DNA from: Microbulbifer sp. YPW1
Lineage (GTDB): Bacteria > Pseudomonadota > Gammaproteobacteria > Pseudomonadales > Cellvibrionaceae
Assembly (NCBI RefSeq): GCF_013367775.1
Contig: NZ_CP055157.1
Coordinates: 1,715,001 to 1,779,000, forward strand
Direction of reading: 5' to 3'
Length of the DNA stretch: 64,000 nucleotides
Shown: positions 56,353 through 64,000 of the stretch, one piece after another
How the letters are laid out: each line of letters begins with the position of its first letter
Numbering within the stretch: position 1 is the first letter of the stretch
Position numbers and translations under genes: made by a program
The notes under the pieces: model-generated
Databases searched by the model: none
What the model was told of the DNA's origin: nothing
What the model saw: only the letters and a program-made list of their open reading frames with translations

Positions 56353-57417
56353 TTAGAGTGCGTAGGACAGACTCAGATTAAGCCCGTCATCCCTTCCCAG
56401 CTGGTAGCCCTTGAAGTGTGCGGAAACCGAGCTGCTCCACTCCAGCCCCAGGCGCACACCAGCCAGGCGACCGCGCTGCGCTACCAGGTTGGCGCCCAGC
56501 GCTACATCCACAAACTCGCCACCGTAATTGGCTTGTAAATCCGCAGGGCTGGCGTGATTGTGCGGGCCGTTATAGTGCCCGTTGATATCGTGCTGCTTGG
56601 TGTAACCCAGGCGCATGGAAAAGCTCACCCAGTCCTGCAGCCGGTAGGCGCCCCAGGCGGTGGCCGCGTAGCGCTCGCCAAACTGGAAGCCGGACGCGTT
56701 CTCCTCCTCCATCGGCAGCCGGGCACTGGCCTGGGCGCCCCAGCTGATACGCTCGCGGGCGCCGCTGTACGTTATGGCCGGCATCAGATCCCAGGTACCA
56801 CTGCCCAGTTGCATGCCGTAGTGCACATAGGTGCCGTTGCTATTTTTTTTGTCCACATCCCCGGTGGGTGCGCTGATCCCGAAAGTGCCGTGTAACTTGT
56901 GGCTGGGCCCGTCGGACAGGCGAAACAGGCCGGCGACGATGGTGTCGCCAACCCCGCTGGTGCCGTGACTGTGGGTGCCGTGCATCGGCATCTGCGTGTC
57001 CATTTCCATACCCATCTGCATGTCGCCATGGCCGCCGCCAGACGTCGCCATGGTCATATCCATGGACATGGTCTGGGGCATCAGCATCAGGGTCAGGCTG
57101 TCATTGACCGCGTACATGATGTCCAGCATGTGCATATCCATGGTCATCGCCGTGGGCACCATGGAGTAACCATCTGCGGCCGCCGCGGCAGCGGTGGTTT
57201 TGCCGGAGCCGTAATACAGGCCCGAGAACTCCTGGCGCATATAGCGGTAACCCATCATCCACTCTCCCTGTTTGTGCAGGTGATCTGCCATGACCCCGGC
57301 GGGGGCGTGGCTTTCTGGCAGATAGGTTGGTGATACGTTGTCGTGGGACAGCGCCGGCAGGCTGGTGAGGGCTAGCGGGGCTGCAATGGTCAGCAGCTTG
57401 CGGGTGAATTTTTTCAT
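56353..57417 (-). CDS. Met/His-rich outer-membrane transporter-like protein
   Basis: 354-aa protein (ATG 57417 with AGGAA upstream). Signal peptide ends LPALS, followed by HDNVSP. A region around residues 95-160 is extremely rich in Met and His, for example TMDMHMLDIMYA and DTQMPMHGTHSHG. The remainder has repeated beta-strand patterns ending LSLSYAL, consistent with an outer-membrane barrel of the phenol-degradation meta-pathway transporter type. Met/His clusters suggest binding of copper or silver. It is downstream of a His-rich gene. Confidence 0.7.
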   Translation of the reverse strand: MKKFTRKLLTIAAPLALTSLPALSHDNVSPTYLPESHAPAGVMADHLHKQGEWMMGYRYMRQEFSGLYYGSGKTTAAAAAADGYSMVPTAMTMDMHMLDIMYAVNDSLTLMLMPQTMSMDMTMATSGGGHGDMQMGMEMDTQMPMHGTHSHGTSGVGDTIVAGLFRLSDGPSHKLHGTFGISAPTGDVDKKNSNGTYVHYGMQLGSGTWDLMPAITYSGARERISWGAQASARLPMEEENASGFQFGERYAATAWGAYRLQDWVSFSMRLGYTKQHDINGHYNGPHNHASPADLQANYGGEFVDVALGANLVAQRGRLAGVRLGLEWSSSVSAHFKGYQLGRDDGLNLSLSYAL

Positions 57418-57477
57418 GGCTATTTCCTGAATTTTTTCCACGGGCACGCGCGCTCGGCATACGTGCGCACATGCTTG

Positions 57478-57503
57478 CAAAGTTGAATCGCAAAGTTGAA
57501 TCG
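57478..57503. repeat. 13-bp tandem duplication
   Basis: CAAAGTTGAATCG occurs twice in direct succession in the 99-base gap between the two metal-type genes. Confidence 0.85.
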
Positions 57504-57516
57504 GTAGTAAATGTGT

Positions 57517-57993
57517 TCAGGAATAGCGGGGCGGCGCCCGCCCCGGCGGGGTCAGGAATGCGGGTTCGGGTGTGGAATTCGGGTAGGCGTACCAGCGGGC
57601 CGGTAGGACGATTTTCTCCGCGCCAGTGTAAATTTCCAGGCCGCCAACAGCGGCGATGCCGGCGCTGGAAAATGCACAGTGATTGTCAGAAAAGTGCTTG
57701 GCGGTCGCGTCGTCGTGGTGATGGCCGGCGGACGGCAAAGCCGGCAGCGGGGATTGCCCGTGGTGGCCGTGGTGATGGTGCGCCGGCGGCGCTATACCGG
57801 CGAGTAACAGCGCACTGCGCGCGTCGCCGTGACACAACTGGTACAGGGAGCCCGAGGAAACCGCAGACGGCATAAAGCCGTTGGGTACCAGTCCGCGCAC
57901 CGCCAGAAAAACGGCCAGCAGCGATACCGCGAGCCATGCAGGTAGCTGCGGACGGTAGCATGTCGCGGTTTTCGGGTTTCGATTCACGGTCAA
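57517..57993 (-). CDS. DUF2946-like His-rich protein
   Basis: 158-aa protein beginning TTG or a GTG two codons later, with no clear ribosome site. N-terminal hydrophobic helix (AWLAVSLLAVFLAVRG) and His-rich stretches PPAHHHHGHHG and HHHDD, plus NHCAFSSAG, similar to the DUF2946 C-x-x-C region though here one Cys is missing. DUF2946 genes often lie beside copper resistance genes. It sits 40 bases from the DUF58 operon end and may share its transcript. Confidence 0.55.
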   Translation of the reverse strand: MTVNRNPKTATCYRPQLPAWLAVSLLAVFLAVRGLVPNGFMPSAVSSGSLYQLCHGDARSALLLAGIAPPAHHHHGHHGQSPLPALPSAGHHHDDATAKHFSDNHCAFSSAGIAAVGGLEIYTGAEKIVLPARWYAYPNSTPEPAFLTPPGRAPPRYS

Positions 57994-58033
57994 GCGTTAC
58001 GGTTTTTACCGTCGGCAGATTTGCTGGATTGGC

Positions 58034-59362
58034 TCAGAGTCTACCACTGCGTTTGAGTTGCCAGTAGGTTTCCACCAGCGACATGTGCATTGCCGACGGC
58101 AGCGCATCCGCAAGAATGGTATTGCGTGCGCGCAATTGCTGAAGCAGCCTGTTCCGGCGCTGCACAAAATCTCTCCCCGCCCCATGCATTAGCGCGTCGT
58201 CAAAATCCGCTACCGGTTTTTCCAGCAGTTCATCCAGTGCCCGTTCCCGCAGACAGGCGACCATCACCAGGTGGTGACGGGAAAGCTGCTGTACCGCGGC
58301 GGTCAGGTCTTCGCTGTCTTCGTCGCGTACGTTGGTCAACAGGATGACCAGCGCGCGTCGCTGCTGACGCGCCAGCAGCTGTTCCGCGGCGGCGGTGTAA
58401 TCGCTGTGGGAAGTGCCCGAGTGCAGGTCGTACACGTGATTGAGCAACAGGTTGATCGCGCCTTCTCCCTTCACCGGCGGCAGGCGGCTGTGATCGCCGG
58501 CAAAGCACTGCAGGCCCACCGCATCGCCCTGGCGAATCGCCACATAGGCCGATAGCAGCAGTGCGTTCAGGGCGTGATCGAAATGGCTCAGGTCGCCGTC
58601 GCGGGTGCGCATCCGCCGGCCGCAATCCAGCAGGAAAATGATTTCCTGGTCCCGTTCATCCTGATACTCCCGGCTGATCAGCTTTTGCATGCGCGCGCTG
58701 GCCCGCCAGTCCACCTGTCGCTGGCTGTCACCGCGGCGGTATTCCCGCAGCTGACGGAAGTCCAGACCCTCACCGCGACGCTGTTGCTGGTGGACGCCCA
58801 TATAGCGCAGGGACTGTTCCGTAGACAGTGCCTGCAGGGATGAGATACCGAGAAAGTTCGGGTACACCTTTACTTCCTGGGCCTCCCCAAACAGCACCCG
58901 GCGTTGCCACAGATGCCACGGTGAGCTCACCAGGGCTTCCAGGCGGCCAAAGGCGGCCAGGCCGCGACGTATTGGCGTGGCGCGGTAGGGGGCGCGGATT
59001 TCCTGTCCGGGGGTGAGGTGTATCTGCAGTGGCAGGTCGCGCCCGCGCAGCTCCGCGGGGATCTGGTCGGTAAGCAGCAGGGAAAGGGTGCGCGGTCCCC
59101 GGTTTTCCAGGTCGAGCTGGATTTCCTGCTCGACTCCCAGCGCCAGGTTACCAGGCAGGCGGCGCTGGCCACTGAGGCCTTGGCAGTGACGCCCGGTGGC
59201 GAAGTCGAGGGCGCTGGCCAGGGCCAGTGCGCCCATACCCAGCCACCACGCGCTGGTGAGCAGTCCGGCCGCTGACGGCCACCAGATACGCGCGGCGCTG
59301 ACCGCCAGCGCACACAGCGCAGCGATCAGCAGTAACCGGATCAGAAGCGGCGATGGCTTCAC
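58034..59362 (-). CDS. DUF58 domain protein (VWA-like)
   Basis: 442-aa protein (GTG start). Two N-terminal hydrophobic helices (residues 6-50) anchor it; the DUF58 signature is LREYRRGDSQRQVDWRASAR and is followed by a VWA-like FLLDCGRRM with a degenerate MIDAS. Product of the last gene of the MoxR operon; overlaps moxR by 4 bases (GTGA). Family role: unknown, often cell-envelope or solvent stress related; partners MoxR ATPase. Confidence 0.93.
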   Translation of the reverse strand: MKPSPLLIRLLLIAALCALAVSAARIWWPSAAGLLTSAWWLGMGALALASALDFATGRHCQGLSGQRRLPGNLALGVEQEIQLDLENRGPRTLSLLLTDQIPAELRGRDLPLQIHLTPGQEIRAPYRATPIRRGLAAFGRLEALVSSPWHLWQRRVLFGEAQEVKVYPNFLGISSLQALSTEQSLRYMGVHQQQRRGEGLDFRQLREYRRGDSQRQVDWRASARMQKLISREYQDERDQEIIFLLDCGRRMRTRDGDLSHFDHALNALLLSAYVAIRQGDAVGLQCFAGDHSRLPPVKGEGAINLLLNHVYDLHSGTSHSDYTAAAEQLLARQQRRALVILLTNVRDEDSEDLTAAVQQLSRHHLVMVACLRERALDELLEKPVADFDDALMHGAGRDFVQRRNRLLQQLRARNTILADALPSAMHMSLVETYWQLKRSGRL

Positions 59363-60390
59363 AGCCGCGGCGCCTCCACGGATTCGATGATCTGTGCCAG
59401 CACCGAGTCGGCGGTCTCGCCGTCGATTTCCATATCCGGCGATACCGCCACGCGGTGGCGCATCACCGGAATGGCCATGGACTTGATATCGTCCGGCAGC
59501 ACGAATTCGCGCCCCTCCAGCAGGGCGTGGGCGCGCGCTGCGAGAATCAGGCCGATGCTGGCGCGGGGGCCGGCACTGCGGCGCAGCTGGGAAGATTCGC
59601 GGGTGGCGCGCACCAGACGCACGGCGTAGCTCAGTACCTGCTGATCCACCTGAATCTGGGGAACCAGAGCCTGCAGCTGTTGCAGCTGCTGGGCGTCAAA
59701 TACTGCCTCGATACCGCGGCGCAGTTTCTCTTCGATTTGTCCGCCGCTGGCCGCAGCCGCCAGCGCCTCTTCGGCCTGCTGGCTGGGGAAGTCGATCAGT
59801 ACCTTGAGCAGGAATCGGTCGAGCTCCGCTTCCGGCAGCGGGTAGGTGCCTTCCTGTTCCACCGGGTTCTGTGTGGCCAGTACCATGAACGGGCGCGGTG
59901 TGGCGAGGGTCTCGCCGTCGATGGTCACCTGGTGTTCCTGCATCACCTCCAGCAGCGACGCCTGGGTTTTGGCCGGCGCGCGGTTGATTTCATCCGCCAG
60001 CAGCAGGTTGGTAAACACCGGGCCGCGACGCACCTCGAAGCGGCTTTCCGCCATATGGTAGATGGCGTGGCCGGTGACATCTGCGGGCATCAGGTCGGGG
60101 GTGAACTGGATACGGCGGAAGTCACCGCCAAAACCCTTTGCCAGGCTGCGCACCAGCAGGGTCTTGCCGAGCCCGGGTACACCTTCCAGTAACACGTGTC
60201 CGCCCGCCAGCAGGGCGATAAGCACCTGGTCCACCACCGCCGGCTGACCGATAACCACCTGGTTGATCTGCGTGCGCAGCTGGTTCACCTGCGCACTCGC
60301 CTGCTGGTAGGGCGTGTGCGGCTGGCCCTGGGGGGCGCTTTCGGTTTGTGCGGGATTGACCGGATTCTGGTCCAGGGTGGATTCGCTCAT
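59359..60390 (-). CDS. MoxR-family AAA+ ATPase
   Basis: 343-aa chaperone-like ATPase (ATG 60390; the upstream in-frame part is not used). After a Gln/Pro-rich N-terminus, Walker A is GVPGLGKTLL and Walker B LLLADEINRAPAKTQ, with sensor region ATQNPVEQEGTYPLPEAELDRF, here in part. Canonical MoxR. Overlaps DUF4350 upstream (ATGA) and DUF58 downstream. Works with VWA-containing partners to assemble or activate other proteins; target unknown. Confidence 0.96.
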   Translation of the reverse strand: MSESTLDQNPVNPAQTESAPQGQPHTPYQQASAQVNQLRTQINQVVIGQPAVVDQVLIALLAGGHVLLEGVPGLGKTLLVRSLAKGFGGDFRRIQFTPDLMPADVTGHAIYHMAESRFEVRRGPVFTNLLLADEINRAPAKTQASLLEVMQEHQVTIDGETLATPRPFMVLATQNPVEQEGTYPLPEAELDRFLLKVLIDFPSQQAEEALAAAASGGQIEEKLRRGIEAVFDAQQLQQLQALVPQIQVDQQVLSYAVRLVRATRESSQLRRSAGPRASIGLILAARAHALLEGREFVLPDDIKSMAIPVMRHRVAVSPDMEIDGETADSVLAQIIESVEAPRL

Positions 60391-61724
60391 AGGGCGGCCT
60401 CGATGATCTGGATACTGCGCACACGCGCGGTGAAGTCGTCTTCGCTGCGGGGCGCCGGGCCCCACAGAGTGTCAAAAATTTCGCGGGCGGCGAGCCCGGT
60501 GGTCGCGGCCACCGATTCGGCGAGCTGCTGTTGCCGCTCGGCGGCGAGTGATCCGCGTACACCGAGTTTGTGCAGCAGCGGCGCGCGCGCCTGTTCAAAC
60601 AGGTTTTCCGCACGCCGCTGGCGCCAGTAAAAGTTGCCACAGGCGCGGATATGCTCCAGTAGCGAGCGGCGCTCGCTGGCCGGTGCCGGTAGTACCGGGC
60701 CGAAGCGACGGCTGCGGTTGGCAATCCACGCCGCCAGTGCCAGCAAGCCGGCGACCAACAGTTCCAGGGCGTAGCGTTGAATCAATACACTGAGGGTATC
60801 GAAGCGCGGCCGGGTGATCATCACCAGGTTGCGCTCGCCCACCAGGTGGGCAAGAAAATAGGCGTGATCAAACTCGCCGATGCGGTCGTTGTGCCACAGG
60901 GCGCCGTCGGTCATCAGGGTGAGTCGACCGCGGCCGCGCTCGTGATACACCAGTGGCGACTGGGTGGGGAAATTCTGGAAGGTTACCCAGCGCAACAGGT
61001 AGCCGTCGAGATCGGTATCCGCACTCTGGCCCATCATTTCGTGACTGAGCACCCTGCGCGGATTGAAATACAGCGCGTAGCTGGCACCGCTATCACTGGT
61101 GAGGTTGACCAGTTTTTCCGGATCGACGTCCGGGTTGCGGGGTTGCCCGGATATATTCTCTTGCGCGCTGTGGTCCTCGGGTTCGGAGGTGTTTTTATTT
61201 TCCTGCTCTGCGAGCTTGCGGTTGTGTTCCCGCATCATTTTGCTGGCCGATGGATTTTCCTTCAGCTCGTCGGCGTCCTCGCCGAATATTTCCCTGATCT
61301 GTGCGTTGAAGTAAAAGTCCAGGTCACCGCTGGTGACTTCCAGCCCTAGCGCGTTCAGCAGCAGGTCCTGTTCGTGTTCACCGTCGCCACCGCGATGGGC
61401 GATGACGATGGCATGGCCACCGGCTTCCACCCAGTCGAGCAACTCGCGCAGTCTGTCGTCGTTGTAGATCTGGCTGGAGCTGGCCAGGAACAGGGCATCG
61501 TCTTTTTTCAGCGTGGATAGCACCGCGATATTGTCCGCGCGCCGGTGGGGGATATCGAGCCGATCGAGGAACCGCTCCGCAGCCAGGAACGGATTGCGCC
61601 GCGCCTCGGGACCGGGGCCCAGGTCCACCTCTTCGGTGTGTCGCTCGAAAAAGTACAGGAACAGCGCAGCCGCCGCAGCGAGCAGCAACAGGGTCAGGGC
61701 AATGGCAACACGGCTGAATCTCAC
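60387..61724 (-). CDS. DUF4350 domain membrane protein
   Basis: 445-aa protein (GTG 61724 with GGAGAAG upstream; the longer frame to 62033 is antisense-like shadow). One N-terminal helix (FSRVAIALTLLLLAAAAALF) and one near residue 325; between them a domain with LASSSQIYNDDRLRELLDWV and AIVIAHRGG that fits DUF4350 (a GATase-like fold). Coupled by four-base overlaps to both neighbours. Function unknown; part of MoxR gene sets. Confidence 0.88.
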   Translation of the reverse strand: MRFSRVAIALTLLLLAAAAALFLYFFERHTEEVDLGPGPEARRNPFLAAERFLDRLDIPHRRADNIAVLSTLKKDDALFLASSSQIYNDDRLRELLDWVEAGGHAIVIAHRGGDGEHEQDLLLNALGLEVTSGDLDFYFNAQIREIFGEDADELKENPSASKMMREHNRKLAEQENKNTSEPEDHSAQENISGQPRNPDVDPEKLVNLTSDSGASYALYFNPRRVLSHEMMGQSADTDLDGYLLRWVTFQNFPTQSPLVYHERGRGRLTLMTDGALWHNDRIGEFDHAYFLAHLVGERNLVMITRPRFDTLSVLIQRYALELLVAGLLALAAWIANRSRRFGPVLPAPASERRSLLEHIRACGNFYWRQRRAENLFEQARAPLLHKLGVRGSLAAERQQQLAESVAATTGLAAREIFDTLWGPAPRSEDDFTARVRSIQIIEAAL

Positions 61725-63322
61725 GGCAGCTTCTCCCCTGTTCCGCGCTCGTGAAACACCTGTTGCCACTGGCGGCACAGGGTTTCCAGTTGCGCGTTTG
61801 CCGGCGGCCGGTGGGCGTAGGCCTGACGCTGCCAGGTGGAGGTAAGCAGGCCGAAGAACTGCACCAGAGCCGGTTGCAGGCGGGGATCCTGTGCGGCTTC
61901 TTCGCGTACCAGCTGGGCGCACTCCGCCTCGGTATGGTGATCCTCGAAAGCGCAGTCGAAGCGCGAAATCAGATTGGCCAGGCTGGCGCGGTACAGCAGG
62001 CCCATGGCATCTCGCTGGGCACCGCTGTGCCACAGGCGCAGCACTTCGGCAGTGACATCGTCGGGCAGGCTTTCACTGCGCACATCGAGGCCGAACAGGG
62101 TGTCCGGACGCTGGGCCGCGACGGTTTTGCGCTGCGGGCGGTAGCCGGCGAGGCTGCGCAGGTGATGGCGGAAATACCACAGCAGAAAAATGATCAGCGC
62201 CGCGGCCGTTATCCACAACAGCAGTTCGATGATGCCCGCCACCAGCGGCCATATTTCCCCCGGGTTTTCTTCTATCTCGTCGCCATCGTCCCTGCCGAGC
62301 TCTTCCAGCCACTCCATCAAGCTGATCAGCCATTGAGGAAATGCCCGCTCGCGGGATTTGAATTCTTTCAGGCGCCAGCGGCTTTGCAGCTCGCGCCGAT
62401 GGAAATCGTCCTCGGCGAGTACCTCGTCGATCAGCTCTTCAGACTGGGCCGGCGTCGCTACATCCGCCTGTGCCACTGGCGGCGCGGCAAAGGTGGCGCA
62501 CAGTATCAGGCCGACTGCGCACACCAGCGCACTGACGGTGTTGGTGCGCACGCCGGTGGTGGGACGGCGGGTTGGTTTTTGTTCGGCTTCGAAGCGCGCG
62601 CGCATTTTGCGAAAGTGAATTTCCAGATCCCAGGCTTCCAGCTCCACCCTGCGGCCGATGTAGAGCATAAACCCGGCGTACACGTAAAACGGGGCGACCG
62701 CCGCCATGACCAGCAGTGAGACACTGTTGGTGATCCAGGATATGAGTACGGTGTTGTTGTTTAGTAGCGGCAGCCAGTCGATCTCCAGCTGTTCCGGTAA
62801 CAGCGTGTACACCAGCGCCATCACGCCCAGGCTGAGGATCATCTCCACGTGCACGCCGACGATGTGCAGCCAGCTCGCGGTACTGGCGGCCTTGCGATGC
62901 AGTAGCGACAGGCGTGTCGCGCGCGCCTTGCCGCTGGCGTTTTCCAGAACCGTGAGCGGCATATCGAACGCGCGGGTAAAGCTCAGGCGACGCCAGCTGA
63001 TCCAGGCCAGCCAGTCGCGACCATTGGCGCGGCGGAAGTAGGACAGCGCTTCGCGATTGTCCATGTGTTCGCCGAACAGCTGTCGACTGGCCACCAGCAG
63101 CGGCAGCCGTTCGAACACCGGCTTGAGCCACCAGATGGCAAAAATCACCCAGCCGGGGCTGTCGGGAAAAATCAGTCCCAGCAGCAGAAACAGTAGTGCC
63201 GCCGGAAACAGCCACAGGGCGGTCATTTGCAGCCAGTGGCGGCGAGCGAGCAGAATGCCCAGGTCCACGGACTCCCAGCTGGAGCGCGGGCGGGCGCTAA
63301 CGGCGAGGCGATCCAGGTTCAC
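61721..63322 (-). CDS. DUF4129 domain membrane protein
   Basis: 533-aa protein (GTG start) with about five to six transmembrane helices, two in the C-terminal half (residues 360-385). The C-terminal DUF4129 part has EVLRLWHSGAQRDAMGLLYRASLANLI, here in part, and CAQLVREEA. Coupled to SpoIIM-like upstream and DUF4350 downstream. DUF4129 proteins resemble parts of transglutaminase-type membrane proteins; role unknown. Confidence 0.88.
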   Translation of the reverse strand: MNLDRLAVSARPRSSWESVDLGILLARRHWLQMTALWLFPAALLFLLLGLIFPDSPGWVIFAIWWLKPVFERLPLLVASRQLFGEHMDNREALSYFRRANGRDWLAWISWRRLSFTRAFDMPLTVLENASGKARATRLSLLHRKAASTASWLHIVGVHVEMILSLGVMALVYTLLPEQLEIDWLPLLNNNTVLISWITNSVSLLVMAAVAPFYVYAGFMLYIGRRVELEAWDLEIHFRKMRARFEAEQKPTRRPTTGVRTNTVSALVCAVGLILCATFAAPPVAQADVATPAQSEELIDEVLAEDDFHRRELQSRWRLKEFKSRERAFPQWLISLMEWLEELGRDDGDEIEENPGEIWPLVAGIIELLLWITAAALIIFLLWYFRHHLRSLAGYRPQRKTVAAQRPDTLFGLDVRSESLPDDVTAEVLRLWHSGAQRDAMGLLYRASLANLISRFDCAFEDHHTEAECAQLVREEAAQDPRLQPALVQFFGLLTSTWQRQAYAHRPPANAQLETLCRQWQQVFHERGTGEKLP

Positions 63323-64000
63323 AGGCGGCTCCCGGCAGGTGCAGCCACTGGCAGGCGGCGGCCGGCAAATACGCAGTAACTTATGACGAGAAGCCAGAAG
63401 AATCCGCCTACGGCGTACTTGATCCCGATACTGACCTCGGTGCTGGATGACCAGAAGGCCTCGAGGAACGCGGCAATCACCAGCATCAGGAAAGTGCCGT
63501 ACATGATTTTCATGGCTTCCCTGCCCGCCTCGCGCAGGGACTGGCGGCGGTTCAGGTTGCCGGGATTGATCAGGGAGTGCCCCAGGCGCAGGCCCGCGGC
63601 ACCGGCAAAGACGATGGCGGTGAGTTCAAAGGCGCCGTGGCCGATGACAAACGGATAGAAGGTGCTGACAAAACCCACACGGGTGATATGGCCGAAAACC
63701 GCGCCGAGAAAAACGCCGTTCAATACGAGAAAAAAGATCGAGCCCAAACCGAACAGGATGCCGGTGGCAAACGTCCGGAAGGCGATCCCGATATTGTTCT
63801 TGATATAAAACCCGAACATCAGCAGATCCGAGTCGGACCCGCGCTCACGGCCCAGCACCCGGTTGGCGGGGTCGTACATGGATTCAATCTGCAGTACCTG
63901 CTCGGGCGACATCACCGCGTAGATCAGCGCATCGTTCCAGTAGCAGCCCAGCCCCATCACCAGTGCCGGGGCGAGAAACAGGCCGCAGGCCAACCACACA
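63319..64000 (-). CDS. SpoIIM/DUF95-like membrane protein (5' end cut by window)
   Basis: 226 residues shown, extending beyond the right edge. Four to five transmembrane helices. The family blocks DLLMFGFYIKNNIGIAFRTF, here in part, and FYPFVIGHGAFELTAIVFAG, in part, mark stage II sporulation protein M-like (DUF95) proteins. Non-spore-formers carry them in MoxR operons, as here. Overlaps the DUF4129 gene by four bases (GTGA). Confidence 0.92.
   Translation of the reverse strand, partial: VWLACGLFLAPALVMGLGCYWNDALIYAVMSPEQVLQIESMYDPANRVLGRERGSDSDLLMFGFYIKNNIGIAFRTFATGILFGLGSIFFLVLNGVFLGAVFGHITRVGFVSTFYPFVIGHGAFELTAIVFAGAAGLRLGHSLINPGNLNRRQSLREAGREAMKIMYGTFLMLVIAAFLEAFWSSSTEVSIGIKYAVGGFFWLLVISYCVFAGRRLPVAAPAGSRL

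Noticed and set aside
60387..62033. Longer start for the DUF4350 gene (548 codons)
   Set aside because: The extra 103 codons overlap DUF4129 and have no homology; GTG 61724 has a ribosome site and a four-base overlap.

Overview
The window is a contiguous stretch of GC-rich bacterial chromosome that looks like core housekeeping DNA from a marine gammaproteobacterium. The protein flavours (UbiB-HisI-HisE-TatABC order, separate HisI and HisE, GlnA-NtrB-NtrC, MltF-like transglycosylase, Hsp33-PckA neighbourhood, MipA/DUF3019 two-component cluster) suggest a Cellvibrionales/Microbulbifer-type organism. That placement is inference from gene content; no rRNA is present to confirm it. I see no tRNA or rRNA gene, CRISPR array, prophage, transposase or integrase.

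Layout: 1-4.1 kb is a + strand run of ubiB (cut by the window edge), hisI, hisE, tatA, tatB, tatC. 4.3-14.3 kb holds mainly secreted or envelope enzymes (lipase-like hydrolase, putative aminopeptidase lipoprotein, prolyl oligopeptidase, SDR, MscS channel, DUF885 lipoprotein, outer-membrane barrel) with dtd on the opposite strand. 14.5-24.7 kb has maeA, a hotdog thioesterase, hsp20, a diguanylate cyclase divergent from a macro-domain protein, a GST, a TonB-dependent receptor and typA. 25-32.3 kb is the most distinctive part: an MltF-like transglycosylase with two solute-binding domains, then a convergent locus of a TIGR03032 protein facing a four-gene operon (MipA/OmpV, DUF3019, response regulator, histidine kinase). 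The two outer promoter regions of that locus share an identical 14-bp element.

32.6-40.2 kb has a VOC protein, thiI, glnA and glnL-glnG. The nitrogen genes carry textbook control signals: a perfect sigma-54 -24/-12 site before glnA with upstream NtrC-like palindromes, and NtrC-like palindromes inside the predicted glnL promoter. 40.4-51.9 kb has yjdM, several membrane or lipoproteins, two paralogous membrane-anchored M15-type peptidases, pckA, hslO, a DegP-like protease, hslR and yrfG. The order yrfG-hslR-hslO-pckA recalls E. coli but is interrupted, and hslR is flanked by two oppositely oriented cruciform repeats. 52-58 kb has a YhhN protein, cysK, cysQ, an orphan HicB, barrels, and a Met/His-rich outer-membrane protein with a His-rich DUF2946-like protein that together look metal (copper?) related. 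58-64 kb is a tightly overlapped five-gene MoxR operon (SpoIIM-like, DUF4129, DUF4350, MoxR, DUF58), cut by the right edge.

Start codons were chosen from Shine-Dalgarno sequences and family alignment from memory. Functional names for DUF proteins are family-level only.
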